A stretch of 64,000 nt of DNA, from contig NZ_CP035108.1 in assembly GCF_004087915.1 (NCBI RefSeq), positions 2,604,001 to 2,668,000 on the forward strand, read 5' to 3'. Positions 54,548 to 64,000 of this stretch are shown here, in pieces; the stretch's first letter is position 1; every line of letters begins with the position of its first letter. A model generated the notes under the pieces. That model saw only the letters and a list, made by a program, of their open reading frames with translations, had not been told where the DNA came from and did not search any database. This DNA is from Geovibrio thiophilus. GTDB taxonomy: Bacteria; Chrysiogenota; Deferribacteres; Deferribacterales; Geovibrionaceae. The position numbers were made by a program, and so were the translations under genes.

Positions 54548-56156
54548 ATTTCATATGCCTGTCCAGAATGATGCTGAAAACAGCGCCGGCTTTTCCGTTC
54601 CGTACACGCACCTCACCGCCCATATTATTTTCCACAATAGCACGAACCATATAAAGTCCTATACCTGAGCCCTGCTCGGAGCTTTTTGTAGTAAAATAAG
54701 GGTCGAAGATCTTTTTAATCAGTTCTTCGGGAATACCGCCGCCGTTATCCTCAATGTCTATGGAGATTCTGCCTTCCAAATCGGCTAAGCGAACTGTTAT
54801 CCTGCCGCTTTCAGTGAGTGTGCCCTGTTTCTTAGCGCTTGCTATGGCATCCTTGGCGTTGTTGAAAATATTGAGAAGAACCTGCATAAACTCGTTGCGG
54901 TAGCCCTCCACATATACATCGTTTCGTCCGCAGTTCTCACAATCTACAAATATATTAGAGCTGCTGACACTCTTTATGCGCACGGACATTTCCTCGCTTG
55001 CGTCTCTTTTCAAGCCGCATTTCATCTCAATGCTCAATTCGTGGGAAATAGCCTGATGAGAGAATATTTTAAGAGTCGGCCACAGGGCATCTTCTATGGT
55101 GAACAGGCTGCGCTCTTTGGACGGACGGAGAAAATCCATAAAATCCCTGACAGTTTCGGTCATATAAGAAATCTGCTCAGAAGCAGTATCATGCACCCAG
55201 TCGATATACTCCTTATCGAGCCCGCCGGAGCTGAAAGTACGTGTCATATCCTGAAGAAGCATGCCCACTGCGCTGAGAGGCTGCTTCCACTGGTGGGCTA
55301 TGGAGCGGAGCATAGCGCCCATCTCCGCCAGCTTTGACTGCTGCACAAGGAGCTGCTCCTGCTCATAACGCTTAAGGGTTTCTTCTCTCACCTTTTCCTC
55401 AAGCCCGTCCTGAAGCTGCTTAAGGTCTGAAATATCTATGGTGCTGCCTATGCCGGCAAACTCTCCGTCTATCATCACAGTGTTGGTAGCCACTCGGACT
55501 GTTCGTATTTCACCGGATTTGGTTATGATTTTGCGCTCGTGATATTTCTGGTCGAAAACCTCTCCGGCGAGCCTGCGGAGAACATTCTCCTTAACAAACC
55601 GTCTGTCGTCCTCGTGAACAAGCTCCCACGGAGACATCTGCTTAAGTTCATCCATGGAATAGCCTGTTTTGGAGAGATACTCGGGATTTGCGTAGATGTA
55701 TTTGTCTTTGTAAATGTAGATGCCCGCAAATGAGTTTTCTGTGAGAATACGGAAAAGCTGTTCAGTCTCGGCGAGTTTTTTGACCTGTTTGTCGGCGGGA
55801 GAGCTAACGTCAAAGGTCACCATACAGGCGCTTCTGCCCTCAAAATCTATACTTCTTATCTCGCTTTTCAGCGCTGCGAGCGCACCTGAGGCGGTCTGGA
55901 AATTGAATTCGCCACCCATTTCACAGTCATAAATCTCTTCAAAAAGGCATGAGCTGAGCAGTTTTGAATCAACAGGAAAAATCTCGCTGGGGTCTTTGCC
56001 TTCAAGACTTCCGGCAGGATAGCCAAGTGCTTTTTCAGCGGCTGAGTTACAGTAAATAACCTTACCGTTAAAAACAAGAATGCCTTTTCCGATGGAATCA
56101 ATAACGGAAAGAAGCAGAGCAGCATTATTTCCTGAAGAACAATTTTCACCAATCAT
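54522..56156 (-). CDS. PAS-domain sensor histidine kinase with CxxC insertion (orphan)
   Basis: A 544-residue soluble kinase: PAS1 about 10-120, PAS2 about 130-255, then the kinase core with H-box GAMLRSIAHQWKQPLS, N-box VLLNIFNNAKDAI, DNGGGIP and GSGIGLYMV. An insertion before the N-box contains DCENCGRND, a CxxC pair at the same position as the Cys cluster of the pseudokinase at 30071. No response regulator adjoins. Its 3' end overlaps the convergent Fic gene by 26 bases. Confidence 0.9.
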   Translation of the reverse strand: MIGENCSSGNNAALLLSVIDSIGKGILVFNGKVIYCNSAAEKALGYPAGSLEGKDPSEIFPVDSKLLSSCLFEEIYDCEMGGEFNFQTASGALAALKSEIRSIDFEGRSACMVTFDVSSPADKQVKKLAETEQLFRILTENSFAGIYIYKDKYIYANPEYLSKTGYSMDELKQMSPWELVHEDDRRFVKENVLRRLAGEVFDQKYHERKIITKSGEIRTVRVATNTVMIDGEFAGIGSTIDISDLKQLQDGLEEKVREETLKRYEQEQLLVQQSKLAEMGAMLRSIAHQWKQPLSAVGMLLQDMTRTFSSGGLDKEYIDWVHDTASEQISYMTETVRDFMDFLRPSKERSLFTIEDALWPTLKIFSHQAISHELSIEMKCGLKRDASEEMSVRIKSVSSSNIFVDCENCGRNDVYVEGYRNEFMQVLLNIFNNAKDAIASAKKQGTLTESGRITVRLADLEGRISIDIEDNGGGIPEELIKKIFDPYFTTKSSEQGSGIGLYMVRAIVENNMGGEVRVRNGKAGAVFSIILDRHMKSTSAAGSC

Positions 56157-56335
56157 TAAAAATGTTCCGTCCTAAAAGCTGATTTCACATTATTATAACA
56201 ATATTATATATGATGTACAGTGTTTTTAATTGCTTATAATGAATTTTTTGAACCTGATAAAAACTTTTATTGTTAACAAGTACCTTTTTCAACATATGTT
56301 CTGTATTTTTTGAATTAAGATTTATAAAAATCAAC

Positions 56336-56365
56336 AAAAAAAAGGGGTGTCCGACGGACACCCCT
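56336..56365 (-). terminator. Intrinsic terminator of the kor operon
   Basis: On the minus strand the 9-11-bp stem AGGGGTGTC/GACACCCCT is followed by T8. It lies 23 bases after the korC stop. Confidence 0.95.
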
Positions 56366-56387
56366 CTAGGCATAAGCCTGTTTAATC

Positions 56388-56939
56388 CTACATTGCAGCT
56401 TTTGCGAGTTCTGCGCCTGCTGCGAGTGCTTTTCTGTTGAGCTCTTCCGTTCCTTTGGGAACGCGGCTGAGAACCGCTTTCTCAAGAGTGGCAGGGTCAA
56501 CAAGATTGCAAATAGTGTTGAGCGCACCGAGAGTTACAACGTTTGCAACCATAGCTTTGCCCACTTTTTCAGCGGCTGTGACGATTATGTCGAGACCGAT
56601 AATCTTGAATTTCCCTTCGGGAGCTTTTTTAACCATGAGGTTGTCAACTATGAGAAGACCTGTGTCTTTAAGGTCTTTGCAGTATTTTTCAGCAGCTTCC
56701 TGAGTAAGAGCCACAACAACATCAGGATTCATAACCTTGGGGTAGTAGATAGCCTCATCACTGATGATGACCTCTGCCTTGCTCGCGCCGCCCCTTGCTT
56801 CAGGTCCGTATGACTGGGACTGGATGGCTTTTTTGCCTTCGTAAACGGAGGCAGCCATGGCGAGGATGATACCTGCCGTGATCATACCCTGTCCGCCGGA
56901 ACCGCTAAGTCTTATCTCACTTCTAGCCATTTCAATCAC
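56388..56939 (-). CDS. korC: 2-oxoglutarate:ferredoxin oxidoreductase gamma subunit
   Basis: A 183-residue gamma subunit of 2-oxoacid:acceptor oxidoreductases, with the family opening IRLSGSGGQGMITAGIILA and QSYGPEARGG. With the alpha, beta and delta subunits encoded directly upstream it forms the enzyme that interconverts 2-oxoglutarate and succinyl-CoA using ferredoxin. It begins 3 bases after korB and ends the operon before a terminator. Confidence 0.93.
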   Translation of the reverse strand: MIEMARSEIRLSGSGGQGMITAGIILAMAASVYEGKKAIQSQSYGPEARGGASKAEVIISDEAIYYPKVMNPDVVVALTQEAAEKYCKDLKDTGLLIVDNLMVKKAPEGKFKIIGLDIIVTAAEKVGKAMVANVVTLGALNTICNLVDPATLEKAVLSRVPKGTEELNRKALAAGAELAKAAM

Positions 56940-56942
56940 TCC

Positions 56943-57749
56943 TTACTTCAAACCGACCTGAGCGTCGTAGGCTTCTACGTACTCAGGTTTATGGACTTCA
57001 TGCAGAACGCCGATGGCGAATTTGCCCGCCATCTCTTCTTCGCTCATTTCCTTGGCCTTGTTTGCGGGAACAGCGTTCTCCTTCTGCCAAAGGATCATGT
57101 TAGCGGGTGAGCCCTGTTTGTTTTTACGTCCGTAGCCTGTGGGGCAGCCTGCCATGATTTCCACAACACTGAATCCTTTGTGATCGAGTGCCTGCTTGAT
57201 AAGCTTTTCCATGGGAACAGCGTGATAAGTTGTTGTTCTTGCGACAAAAGTAGCACCTGCGCCTATGGCGAGCTGAGCTATGTCAAACTGGTTGTCGGCG
57301 TTGCCGTAGGGTGCGGTTGTAGCCTTGGCGTTTTTAGGCGTGGTGGGTGAGTACTGACCGCCTGTCATGCCGTATATATAGTTGTTGAATACGAAGCATG
57401 TTATGTCGATGTTCCTTCTGCACGCATGGATGAAGTGGTTCCCGCCTATGGCTGTCATGTCGCCGTCACCGCCGAGAGCGATAACTTTAAGCTTGGGGTT
57501 TGCCACTTTCACGCCTGTGGCGAAAGCCAGTGAGCGTCCGTGTGTGGTGTGCAGAGTGTTGAAGTCCATGTAGCCGGGAAGACGGCTTGCGCAGCCTATG
57601 CCTGAGGTAAGAACGATTTCGTCCTTGTCAAGACCTGTAGCGTCTATCGCCCTGATGAGAGACTTCATAATTATGCCGTAGCCGCAGCCCGGGCACCATA
57701 TATGGGGAATTTTACCTGATCTGAGGTATTTGCTGTAATCGTAAGCCAT
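56943..57749 (-). CDS. korB: 2-oxoglutarate:ferredoxin oxidoreductase beta subunit (TPP-binding)
   Basis: A 268-residue beta subunit. It has IWCPGCGYGI near the N-terminus, the TPP/Mg motif GDGDMTAIGGNHFIHACRRN (about 94-113) and NNYIYGMTGGQYSPTTP. A [4Fe-4S] cluster is expected from the Cys at WCPGCG and GIGCASR. Its start codon overlaps the korA stop by one base. The context with sucCD, mdh and acnB supports 2-oxoglutarate as substrate over pyruvate. Confidence 0.94.
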   Translation of the reverse strand: MAYDYSKYLRSGKIPHIWCPGCGYGIIMKSLIRAIDATGLDKDEIVLTSGIGCASRLPGYMDFNTLHTTHGRSLAFATGVKVANPKLKVIALGGDGDMTAIGGNHFIHACRRNIDITCFVFNNYIYGMTGGQYSPTTPKNAKATTAPYGNADNQFDIAQLAIGAGATFVARTTTYHAVPMEKLIKQALDHKGFSVVEIMAGCPTGYGRKNKQGSPANMILWQKENAVPANKAKEMSEEEMAGKFAIGVLHEVHKPEYVEAYDAQVGLK

Positions 57750-58882
57750 TACTTAGCCCTCCTGATTTCATCGATGATCTCAACGGGCGTGATCGGGTCT
57801 GAGTCAATTTTATTGATTCCCACAACCTTCGCCTGTCCTTTCACGACTCTGTCGACCTCAAGCTTCATCATACCGAGGTTAAGTTCGGGAACGATAAAGC
57901 TCTTAGCTTTGCCGACATATTTTTCAAGATGCTTCTCAGGGAAAGGCCACAGGGTAAGGGGTCTGAAAAGACCGGCTTTTATGCCTTCGGCTCTTGCCTT
58001 GATAACGGCTTCTTTAGCGGAGCGGGCTGAGCTGCCGTATGCGAAGACTATTATATCCGCATCCGCACACTCAAACTCTTCAACTTTCACTATGTCGTCA
58101 TAGTGGTGCATTACTTTGTTTTCCTGACGGATCTCATCGGCCTGCGCCATTTTACCGTTGTTGGAGGGGAAACCGTCCTCAGCGTGGTTAAGACCGGTGA
58201 TGTGGTATCTGTAGCCTGAACCGAAATCAGCCATGGGGGGTACAAGGTCTGCATCGGGTTTGTAGGGTTTATAGTCTTTCGGATCGCATGTGGGTCTCTT
58301 GCGGTCAATGACCTCAAGCTCGCCGGGTTCGGGAATTTCTATAGCTTCCCTCATGTGACCGATAATTTCATCAGTGAGAATGATTACTGGCATTCTGTAT
58401 TTTTCCGCGAGGTTGAATGCGCGTACAGTTTCGTTCAGCTGCTCCTGCACTGTGGAAGGAGTGAGAACTATTGCCGGGTGGTCACCGTGAGTTCCCCATT
58501 TAGCCTGCATAACATCAGACTGACCGGGACCCGTGGGAAGACCTGTCGAGGGACCGCCCCTCATAACGTTAACGATAACACAGGGTATCTCCGTGAGATA
58601 AGCATAGCCGAGGTTTTCCATTTTAAGGGACATACCCGGACCTGAAGTTGCCGTCAGTGATTTTTTACCTGCGATTGAGCCGCCTATTGTCGCTGCCATA
58701 GCAGCAAGTTCGTCTTCCATCTGGATGAAGCGTCCGCCTACCTTGGGCAGTGAAGCCGCAAGACCTTCCGCAATTTCGGTGGAAGGCGTTATAGGGTAAC
58801 CTGCATAAAACCTGCAGCCCGCGTAAAGGGCTCCTTCACATACTGCTTCGTTTCCCTGAAGGAATCTTATTTCTCTAGCCAC
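57749..58882 (-). CDS. korA: 2-oxoglutarate:ferredoxin oxidoreductase alpha subunit
   Basis: A 377-residue alpha subunit with FLQGNEAVCEGALYAGCRFYAGYPITPSTE-type N-terminus (QGNEA at residues 9-13, YPITPSTE at about 29-36), MRGGPSTGLPTGPGQSD in the middle and a C-terminal PELNLGMMKLEVDRVV segment. It binds the substrate together with KorB. The gene lies between korD and korB with short or no spacing. Confidence 0.94.
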   Translation of the reverse strand: MAREIRFLQGNEAVCEGALYAGCRFYAGYPITPSTEIAEGLAASLPKVGGRFIQMEDELAAMAATIGGSIAGKKSLTATSGPGMSLKMENLGYAYLTEIPCVIVNVMRGGPSTGLPTGPGQSDVMQAKWGTHGDHPAIVLTPSTVQEQLNETVRAFNLAEKYRMPVIILTDEIIGHMREAIEIPEPGELEVIDRKRPTCDPKDYKPYKPDADLVPPMADFGSGYRYHITGLNHAEDGFPSNNGKMAQADEIRQENKVMHHYDDIVKVEEFECADADIIVFAYGSSARSAKEAVIKARAEGIKAGLFRPLTLWPFPEKHLEKYVGKAKSFIVPELNLGMMKLEVDRVVKGQAKVVGINKIDSDPITPVEIIDEIRRAK

Positions 58883-58894
58883 AAATTCCTCCTG

Positions 58895-59092
58895 TTAGCC
58901 TTTTTTATAAACTTCGATTGCAAAGTCGGGACACCTAAGCTCGCACTGCATGCAAGCTATGCACTTGTCAAGGTCGGCGACATGCGCTTTAAAGTCCTTC
59001 ATATCAAGGACTTTGGTAGGACAGAGTTCCACGCAGATTTCGCAACCTTTGCAGTACTCTACAATAATGTTAATGCTTTCTGCCTTACCCAT
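58895..59092 (-). CDS. korD: 2-oxoglutarate:ferredoxin oxidoreductase delta subunit (ferredoxin)
   Basis: A 65-residue protein with two [4Fe-4S] motifs: CKGCEICVELCP and CIACMQCELRCP. ATG 59092 is preceded by AAGGAG; 22 further upstream codons are open but read as non-ferredoxin sequence. It carries electrons between the oxidoreductase and free ferredoxin. It is the first gene of korDABC, 12 bases before korA. Confidence 0.93.
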   Translation of the reverse strand: MGKAESINIIVEYCKGCEICVELCPTKVLDMKDFKAHVADLDKCIACMQCELRCPDFAIEVYKKG

Positions 59093-59131
59093 TAACTTCT
59101 CCTTTTGTAATTGCCGTAACTTAAAATTACT

Positions 59132-59144
59132 GCGTTCAGAACGC
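59132..59144. promoter_or_regulatory. Palindrome upstream of korD
   Basis: GCGTTC-A-GAACGC is a perfect 6-1-6 palindrome about 40 bases before the korD start, in the position of an operator or promoter element. No factor can be named. Confidence 0.4.
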
Positions 59145-59202
59145 GCAGACCGCCTCAAGCCGCTGAGATCAGGCTTTTATACGCGTCTTTTACTTTATAT
59201 TT

Positions 59203-59234
59203 AGACCGCCCGCATACCCCAATGCGGACGGTCT
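59203..59234. terminator. Hairpin between sucD and korD
   Basis: A 13-bp stem with one mismatch (59203-59215 with 59222-59234) and a six-base loop. It lies 8 bases after the sucD stop. The better T-run (TTTT) is on the plus strand, so termination of sucCD transcripts is possible but not certain. Confidence 0.5.
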
Positions 59235-59241
59235 TTTATTT

Positions 59242-60123
59242 CTAAATTTTTCCGAGAACCTCGGCAACTTTTTTACCGATGTCCGAAGGTAACTCCACAA
59301 CATGAACACCGCATTCGGCAAGCCTTTTCATTTTGGATGCCGCCGTATCGTCTCCGCCGGAGATTATTGCTCCCGCGTGTCCCATTCTTTTACCCTTGGG
59401 CGCGGTCTGTCCGGCTATGAAGCTGACTACGGGCTTTGAAAAGTTGTTTTTAATCCATTCCCCTGCCTTAACCTCTGCCTGACCGCCGATTTCGCCGATG
59501 AGGACAACAAGTTCCGTCTGAGCGTCATACTCAAACATTTCAAGCAGGTCGATATATTTAAGACCTATTACAGGATCTCCGCCTATTCCCACACAAGTTG
59601 ACTGACCGAGTCCGTAAGCGCTGACCTGCTTAACGGCTTCGTAAGTCAATGTGCCCGATTTTGAAATAATTCCCACTGTTCCGGGAGTGTGTATTTCACC
59701 GGGCATGATCCCCATTTTGCATTCGCCGGGCGTGATAACGCCGGGGCAGTTGGGACCGATGAGCATGGTTCTTGAACCTGTGGTTTTTATCATTCTTTTA
59801 ACCGCCAGCATGTCCTTTACGGGTATGCCTTCGGTAATGCACACGCATACATCGAGGTTAGCGTCCACTGCTTCCATAATAGAGTCGGCAGCGTAAGCAG
59901 GCGGAACATAAATAATCGACGCATTGGCTCCGGTTGCTCTCACCGCTTCTTCAACAGTATCAAACACAGGAGTGCCGTCAACGCTTTCTCCGCCTTTCCC
60001 CGGAACAACACCGGCTACGATATTGGTTCCGTATTCTTTCATTTTGGCTGAGTGGAATTTCCCCTGACTGCCTGTAAGTCCCTGTACAATCACCTTGGTT
60101 CTGTTATTTATAAGTATGCTCAT
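59242..60123 (-). CDS. sucD: Succinate-CoA ligase (ADP-forming) alpha subunit
   Basis: A 293-residue alpha subunit. It has the CoA-binding Rossmann domain ([15 protein letters not shown] at the start), [20 protein letters not shown], and the phospho-His loop near the C-terminus, [17 protein letters not shown], with the catalytic His. It interconverts succinyl-CoA and succinate with ATP. Its start overlaps the sucC stop by 4 bases. Confidence 0.97.
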   Translation of the reverse strand: MSILINNRTKVIVQGLTGSQGKFHSAKMKEYGTNIVAGVVPGKGGESVDGTPVFDTVEEAVRATGANASIIYVPPAYAADSIMEAVDANLDVCVCITEGIPVKDMLAVKRMIKTTGSRTMLIGPNCPGVITPGECKMGIMPGEIHTPGTVGIISKSGTLTYEAVKQVSAYGLGQSTCVGIGGDPVIGLKYIDLLEMFEYDAQTELVVLIGEIGGQAEVKAGEWIKNNFSKPVVSFIAGQTAPKGKRMGHAGAIISGGDDTAASKMKRLAECGVHVVELPSDIGKKVAEVLGKI

Positions 60124-61337
60124 TTGTTACCCCCTTTCTTCCTAGCAGGAGCATCGGGCGCCGGTTCATTCGCGAGTTTGACGGCAAGCTGGGCGGCGTC
60201 TGCCATCGTGTCTGCGGCGTAGATATTCAGTCCTGATGCGCTGGCTTCTTCGTTGATGATTTTTTTACCTTCAGCAACGTTTGTGCCGTCAAGTCTGAGT
60301 ACCACGTGCTTATCGCTCGGAACCTCGTTTGCTGCCTTAAGGACGCCTTTGGCTATTAAGTCGCAGCGGACAATACCACCGAAAATATTCACGAAGATAA
60401 CCTTCACGTTCGGGTCGGTAAGGATGATTCTGAAAGCTTCCCTTACCTTGTTTTCGTCCGCTCCGCCGCCGACGTCGAGGAAGTTAGCGGGCTGACCGCC
60501 GAAGGACTTGATAATGTCCATGGTGGCCATTGCAAGACCGGCGCCGTTAACCATGCAGCCGATATTGCCTTCCATACTCACATAGGACAGGTCGTATATG
60601 GATGCCCTCACTTCCTGAGGCTCCATTTCACCGTAGTCCTTCATCTCTTCTATCTTGGAGTGACGGAAGAGTGCGTTGTCGTCAACAGTGATTTTAGCGT
60701 CAAGGCAGACGATTTCGTTGTCACTGTTTACAACAAGGGGGTTTATTTCAAGCAGCATGCAGTCATAGTCCATGAAGACCTGATGCAGCTTAACCACAAC
60801 CGCGGAAAACTTATTGAGAAGATTGCCTTTAAGCCCGAGTTTTTTGGCAATTTTCCTTCCCTGATAGAAGCCCATGGCTTTTATAGCGGAGAGTTTCTCC
60901 TTTATAATAGCGTCCGGTCTGCTTTCGGCGAGGGTTTCAATTTCTGTGCCGCCCTCTGCGCTTGCTATTAAGATGTGCTGCTCGTTATCTCTGTCGACCA
61001 TGATACTCAGGTAGATTTCCTGTCTGATGTTAGTCGCCTTCTCAACGAGAATCCTGTGGACGATTTTGCCCTCTTCTCCGGTCTGATGCGTGATAAGCTT
61101 CATACCGAGCATATGGGTTGCTTCGTCATAGACATCTGAGAATGACTGAACAATCTTGACACCGCCGGCTTTTCCCCTTCCGCCTGCGTGTACCTGAGCC
61201 TTAATGACCCATTTTTCTCCTTTCAACTCTTTTGCAACGCGAAGCGCGTCGCTGGCCGTGGATGCCACTCCTCCGTCCGGTACGGGAAGTCCGTACTCGC
61301 GAAGAAGCCCCTTAGCCTGAAATTCGTGTAAATACAT
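60120..61337 (-). CDS. sucC: Succinate-CoA ligase (ADP-forming) beta subunit
   Basis: A 405-residue beta subunit with an ATP-grasp domain ([38 protein letters not shown]) and the C-terminal CoA-ligase domain ([17 protein letters not shown]). A Pro/Ala/Lys-rich tail ([14 protein letters not shown]) extends beyond the usual end. Translation starts at ATG 61337 after GGAAGG. The start codon and part of the ribosome-binding site lie in one arm of a 12-bp inverted repeat (see 61334-61435). Confidence 0.97.
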   Translation of the reverse strand: MYLHEFQAKGLLREYGLPVPDGGVASTASDALRVAKELKGEKWVIKAQVHAGGRGKAGGVKIVQSFSDVYDEATHMLGMKLITHQTGEEGKIVHRILVEKATNIRQEIYLSIMVDRDNEQHILIASAEGGTEIETLAESRPDAIIKEKLSAIKAMGFYQGRKIAKKLGLKGNLLNKFSAVVVKLHQVFMDYDCMLLEINPLVVNSDNEIVCLDAKITVDDNALFRHSKIEEMKDYGEMEPQEVRASIYDLSYVSMEGNIGCMVNGAGLAMATMDIIKSFGGQPANFLDVGGGADENKVREAFRIILTDPNVKVIFVNIFGGIVRCDLIAKGVLKAANEVPSDKHVVLRLDGTNVAEGKKIINEEASASGLNIYAADTMADAAQLAVKLANEPAPDAPARKKGGNK

Positions 61338-61435
61338 GGCTCACCTTCCAGCTGTTTTGTTTTACTTCGGGCTTAAAACACGAAAATAGTATTCCAAACC
61401 AATGCTAACTTCAAGCCTTAATTGGTGAGCCATGT
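61334..61435 (-). promoter_or_regulatory. Inverted repeat that could hide the sucC start site
   Basis: ACATGGCTCACC (61334-61345) covers the sucC ATG and half of its ribosome-binding site; its exact reverse complement GGTGAGCCATGT lies at 61424-61435, 30 bases after the mdh stop. In a transcript running from mdh into sucC the two 12-base arms would pair and block translation. Transcripts from the internal promoter (61386-61414) would lack the upstream arm and leave the site free. Confidence 0.7.
61386..61414 (-). promoter_or_regulatory. Putative internal promoter of sucCD
   Basis: On the minus strand TTGAAG (61414-61409), 17 bases, TACTAT (61391-61386), about 50 bases before the sucC start. 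The fit is moderate. Its predicted start falls between the two arms of the 12-bp inverted repeat. Confidence 0.5.
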
Positions 61436-61464
61436 TAATATAGCCTTAAAATATAACAGTTATT

Positions 61465-62457
<993 letters not shown>

Positions 62458-62604
62458 TTATAGTTTCAGAGCCTTCAGCTCCAATTTCTTCACAGTACAC
62501 GCTTTTCAGTCGATAATCAGCAGTTTTTACAAAACCTGTCCTTAAAAAACTGTTTTCACACAGCACATTCACACCCGAAAAACGTTTTTAGAACTGCTTT
62601 CTGA

Positions 62605-62619
62605 TGTATACTGTATACA
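62605..62619. promoter_or_regulatory. Palindromic operator at the mdh promoter
   Basis: TGTATAC-T-GTATACA, a perfect 7-1-7 palindrome, starts directly after the mdh -10 box and covers the expected transcription start. That position fits a repressor site. The TGTATACA core is reminiscent of GntR-family operators, but no such gene is in the window. Confidence 0.7.
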
Positions 62620-62647
62620 GTTATAATTAAACAAAGATTTTTGTCAA
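62620..62647 (-). promoter_or_regulatory. Sigma-70-type promoter of mdh
   Basis: On the minus strand TTGACA (62647-62642), 16 bases, TATAAC (62625-62620): close to consensus. The leader to the mdh start is about 175 bases and contains no clear riboswitch. Confidence 0.8.
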
Positions 62648-63135
62648 GTATTATTGGTAACGCCGATAATAAAACATTTTTTAAATTTGATAAAGCGGAA
62701 AATAGAATTTTTTGCATATAATAAGAGACAAAAAAAATACCTCAAGGTTCACCATATTTCAGAACCCTTGAAAACACCTGCTTTCATCACTAATAGCAAC
62801 AGGATGCGTTCTACCCTGTTTTTCGATATGACGGTTTAAAAAAATTGCGGAGATCGCCTGAATATTCCCTTAGCGGACTTAGTATTCATACGGCAGATCC
62901 GCCGATTCATTATACCAATAACCGTATCGTTTTTATCTATCAATTTTTCAAAACGGTATTTTATGAACATAAATCCATTTGAAGCATAGTGAAATGACAT
63001 ACGACCCCGCTTTAACCCTCTTTCCATACCACTCTGAATCCAATGAGTGAAGGACCTCAAACCGGATGTACATCGTTGGCTTGTTTTCAGCGCCTGAGAC
63101 TGCTTCACTCCCGCGGAGTTCGCAATGGCGCCATG
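62648..63135. other. Intergenic region with no gene recognised
   Basis: AT-rich sequence upstream of the mdh promoter followed by more mixed sequence. Short open frames exist, but none has a ribosome-binding site, recognisable motif or codon pattern like the neighbouring genes. A GCGGAGTTCGCAATGGCG segment near 63112 resembles REP-type sequence. Confidence 0.5.
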
Positions 63136-63231
63136 TTCCATGGATGGAACTGCGCCGTGCGAAGCGAAGCCGCATTTACTGCGGCGCGAGCGTGTGCGTC
63201 AAACTGACAGGATGTGCAGTTCGATGTTATA
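63136..63231 (-). repeat. Dispersed member of the structured repeat family, copy A
   Basis: In reverse orientation it matches the tandem 113-bp units: AACTGCACATCCTGTCAGTTT, ACACGCTCGCG, a 5-bp stem (CCGCA-GTAAA-TGCGG) and CTTCGCTTCGCACGGCGC. The terminal palindrome is TTCCATGGATGGAA-like instead of CAACTCC/GGAGTTG. About 70 central bases are identical to copy B at 63291. Confidence 0.9.
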
Positions 63232-63290
63232 AAAAAAGGAGAGATTGATTCACCCTCTCAGGGTTCGCAATGAAGACTAGATAAATGGAA

Positions 63291-63387
63291 ACTGCTCCAT
63301 GGATGGAGCCGCGCCGTGCGAAGCGAAGCCGCATTTACTGCGGCGCGAGCGTGTGCGTCAAACTGACAGGATGTGCAGTTTGACGCC
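63291..63387 (-). repeat. Dispersed member of the structured repeat family, copy B
   Basis: The same core as copy A, 161 bases further on in the same orientation, with end palindrome GCTCCATGGATGGAGC. The 60 bases between the two copies are unrelated. It abuts the acnB terminator. Confidence 0.9.
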
Positions 63388-63389
63388 AT

Positions 63390-63413
63390 AAAAAAGGAGC
63401 CCCGAAGAGCCCC
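63390..63413 (-). terminator. Intrinsic terminator of acnB
   Basis: On the minus strand GGGGCTC pairs with GGGCTCC (two G-U pairs in RNA) around a TTCG tetraloop, followed by T6. It is 11 bases after the acnB stop. Confidence 0.8.
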
Positions 63414-63424
63414 TCAAAATCCTT

Positions 63425-64000
63425 TTAGAATGCCACTCTTTCGATGTATGAAAGCTCAAAGTCTCCCATTTTATCGAATTCAAGGTACCTGTACACCTCA
63501 GCCTGTTTCGGCTCAATCTTGCTTTTATACAGCATGAAGTATTCCGCCGGAGTGGGAAGCTCGCCCATCAGGGCGGTCACAGCCGTGAGCTCCGCGGAGC
63601 CGAGGTAAACCTGAGACTCGTCCCCGATACGGTTGGGGAAGTTCCTTGTTGACGTAGAAAGAACGTGAGCCTTGGGCTGCACTCTTCCCTGATTTCCCAT
63701 GCAGAGTGAGCAGCCGGGGATCTCGGTTCTTGCGCCCACACTTGCGTATATTGAGTAGTAGCCTTCTTCCATAAGCTGCATCTGATCCATAAGGGTCGGA
63801 GGAGTCAGCCATATTTTGGTTTTGGGATAGGCGGCGCCTTCCCAGATTTTACCTGCGGCGCGGAAGTGACCTATGTTAGTCATGCAGGAACCGATAAAGA
63901 TCTCATCTATTTTGTTCCCCGCGACTTCGCTGAGAAGCTTAACATCGTCAGGGTCGTTGGGGCATGCGAGAATCGGCTCAGTGATTTCGGCAAGGTCGAT
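63425..64000 (-). CDS. acnB: Aconitate hydratase B, C-terminal part
   Basis: The frame runs unbroken to the window edge, so about 191 C-terminal residues of AcnB are seen (full length is about 850). Family segments include DEIFIGSCMTNIGHFRAAG, with a Cys ligand of the [4Fe-4S] cluster, then IPGCSLCMGNQGRV with the other two Cys ligands, and STSTRNFPNR with active-site Arg. It converts citrate to isocitrate. It is followed by its own terminator, with the repeat pair separating it from mdh. Confidence 0.97.
   Translation of the reverse strand: MDLAEITEPILACPNDPDDVKLLSEVAGNKIDEIFIGSCMTNIGHFRAAGKIWEGAAYPKTKIWLTPPTLMDQMQLMEEGYYSIYASVGARTEIPGCSLCMGNQGRVQPKAHVLSTSTRNFPNRIGDESQVYLGSAELTAVTALMGELPTPAEYFMLYKSKIEPKQAEVYRYLEFDKMGDFELSYIERVAF

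Noticed and set aside
59203-59234. Clear terminator for sucCD
   Set aside because: The stem is good, but the T-run is on the opposite strand; listed with low confidence only.
62836-63175. Two overlapping minus-strand frames of 75-101 codons
   Set aside because: They run into the dispersed repeat, lack ribosome-binding sites and have no family resemblance.

Overview
This window comes from a Gram-negative-type, motile, respiratory bacterium of intermediate GC content. Gene content fits a mesophilic member of the Deferribacterota (Geovibrio/Denitrovibrio/Seleniivibrio type). The clues are a 2-oxoglutarate:ferredoxin oxidoreductase next to sucCD, an LDH-type malate dehydrogenase and AcnB-type aconitase, many orphan PAS/Cache histidine kinases of one core type, a chemotaxis receptor, and the order ffh-rpsP-khpA-rimM-trmD-rplS. 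This placement is an inference from gene content; no rRNA is present to confirm it.

Layout. 0-5.2 kb (+): an unknown gene, a MEMO-family gene, galU, an hsp20 gene and lon, packed as one operon. 5.3-9.5 kb: a second hsp20 (-), an orphan histidine kinase (+), and a glnB/K-amtB operon (-) behind a clear sigma-54 promoter, then a small lipoprotein. 9.6-16.6 kb (+): a SulP transporter, then the SRP/ribosome cluster ffh, rpsP, khpA, rimM, trmD (fused to a second SPOUT methyltransferase domain), rplS, rplM and rpsI. 16.7-18.5 kb holds no gene: five tandem copies of a structured 113-bp repeat, then AT-rich DNA with a duplicated 35-bp TCCACA/TGTGGA motif. 18.5-22.4 kb (-): a CheW-CheZ fusion, an FlhG/MinD-like ATPase, a DUF2062 protein and a repressor-like regulator. 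A tRNA-Pro gene follows, with two more repressor-like genes (+).

24.4-37.6 kb (all -): PilZ, a small exported protein, an isolated phage packaging trio (portal, terminase large subunit, terminase small subunit-like), two overlapping membrane histidine kinases (one lacking the phospho-acceptor His), a small molybdopterin oxidoreductase, a transglutaminase-like protein and a three-domain M1 peptidase-ChaN-PDZ protein. 37.8-50.7 kb: a diguanylate cyclase, a translationally coupled ftsY-unknown-SPL radical SAM-ROK kinase operon, a methyl-accepting chemotaxis protein, smc (its 5' end duplicated around a palindrome-rich insertion) and a DEAD-box helicase. 51-56 kb: two PAS histidine kinases flanking a Fic protein. 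56.4-64 kb (-): a TCA-cycle block of korDABC, sucCD, mdh and the 3' part of acnB, with strong signs of promoter and RBS control.

The most unusual items are the CheW-CheZ fusion, the structured repeat family whose hairpin stems covary between copies, the smc 5' duplication, the lone TerS-TerL-portal module, the pseudokinase/kinase pair and the predicted hairpin that would hide the sucC start site in mdh read-through transcripts.
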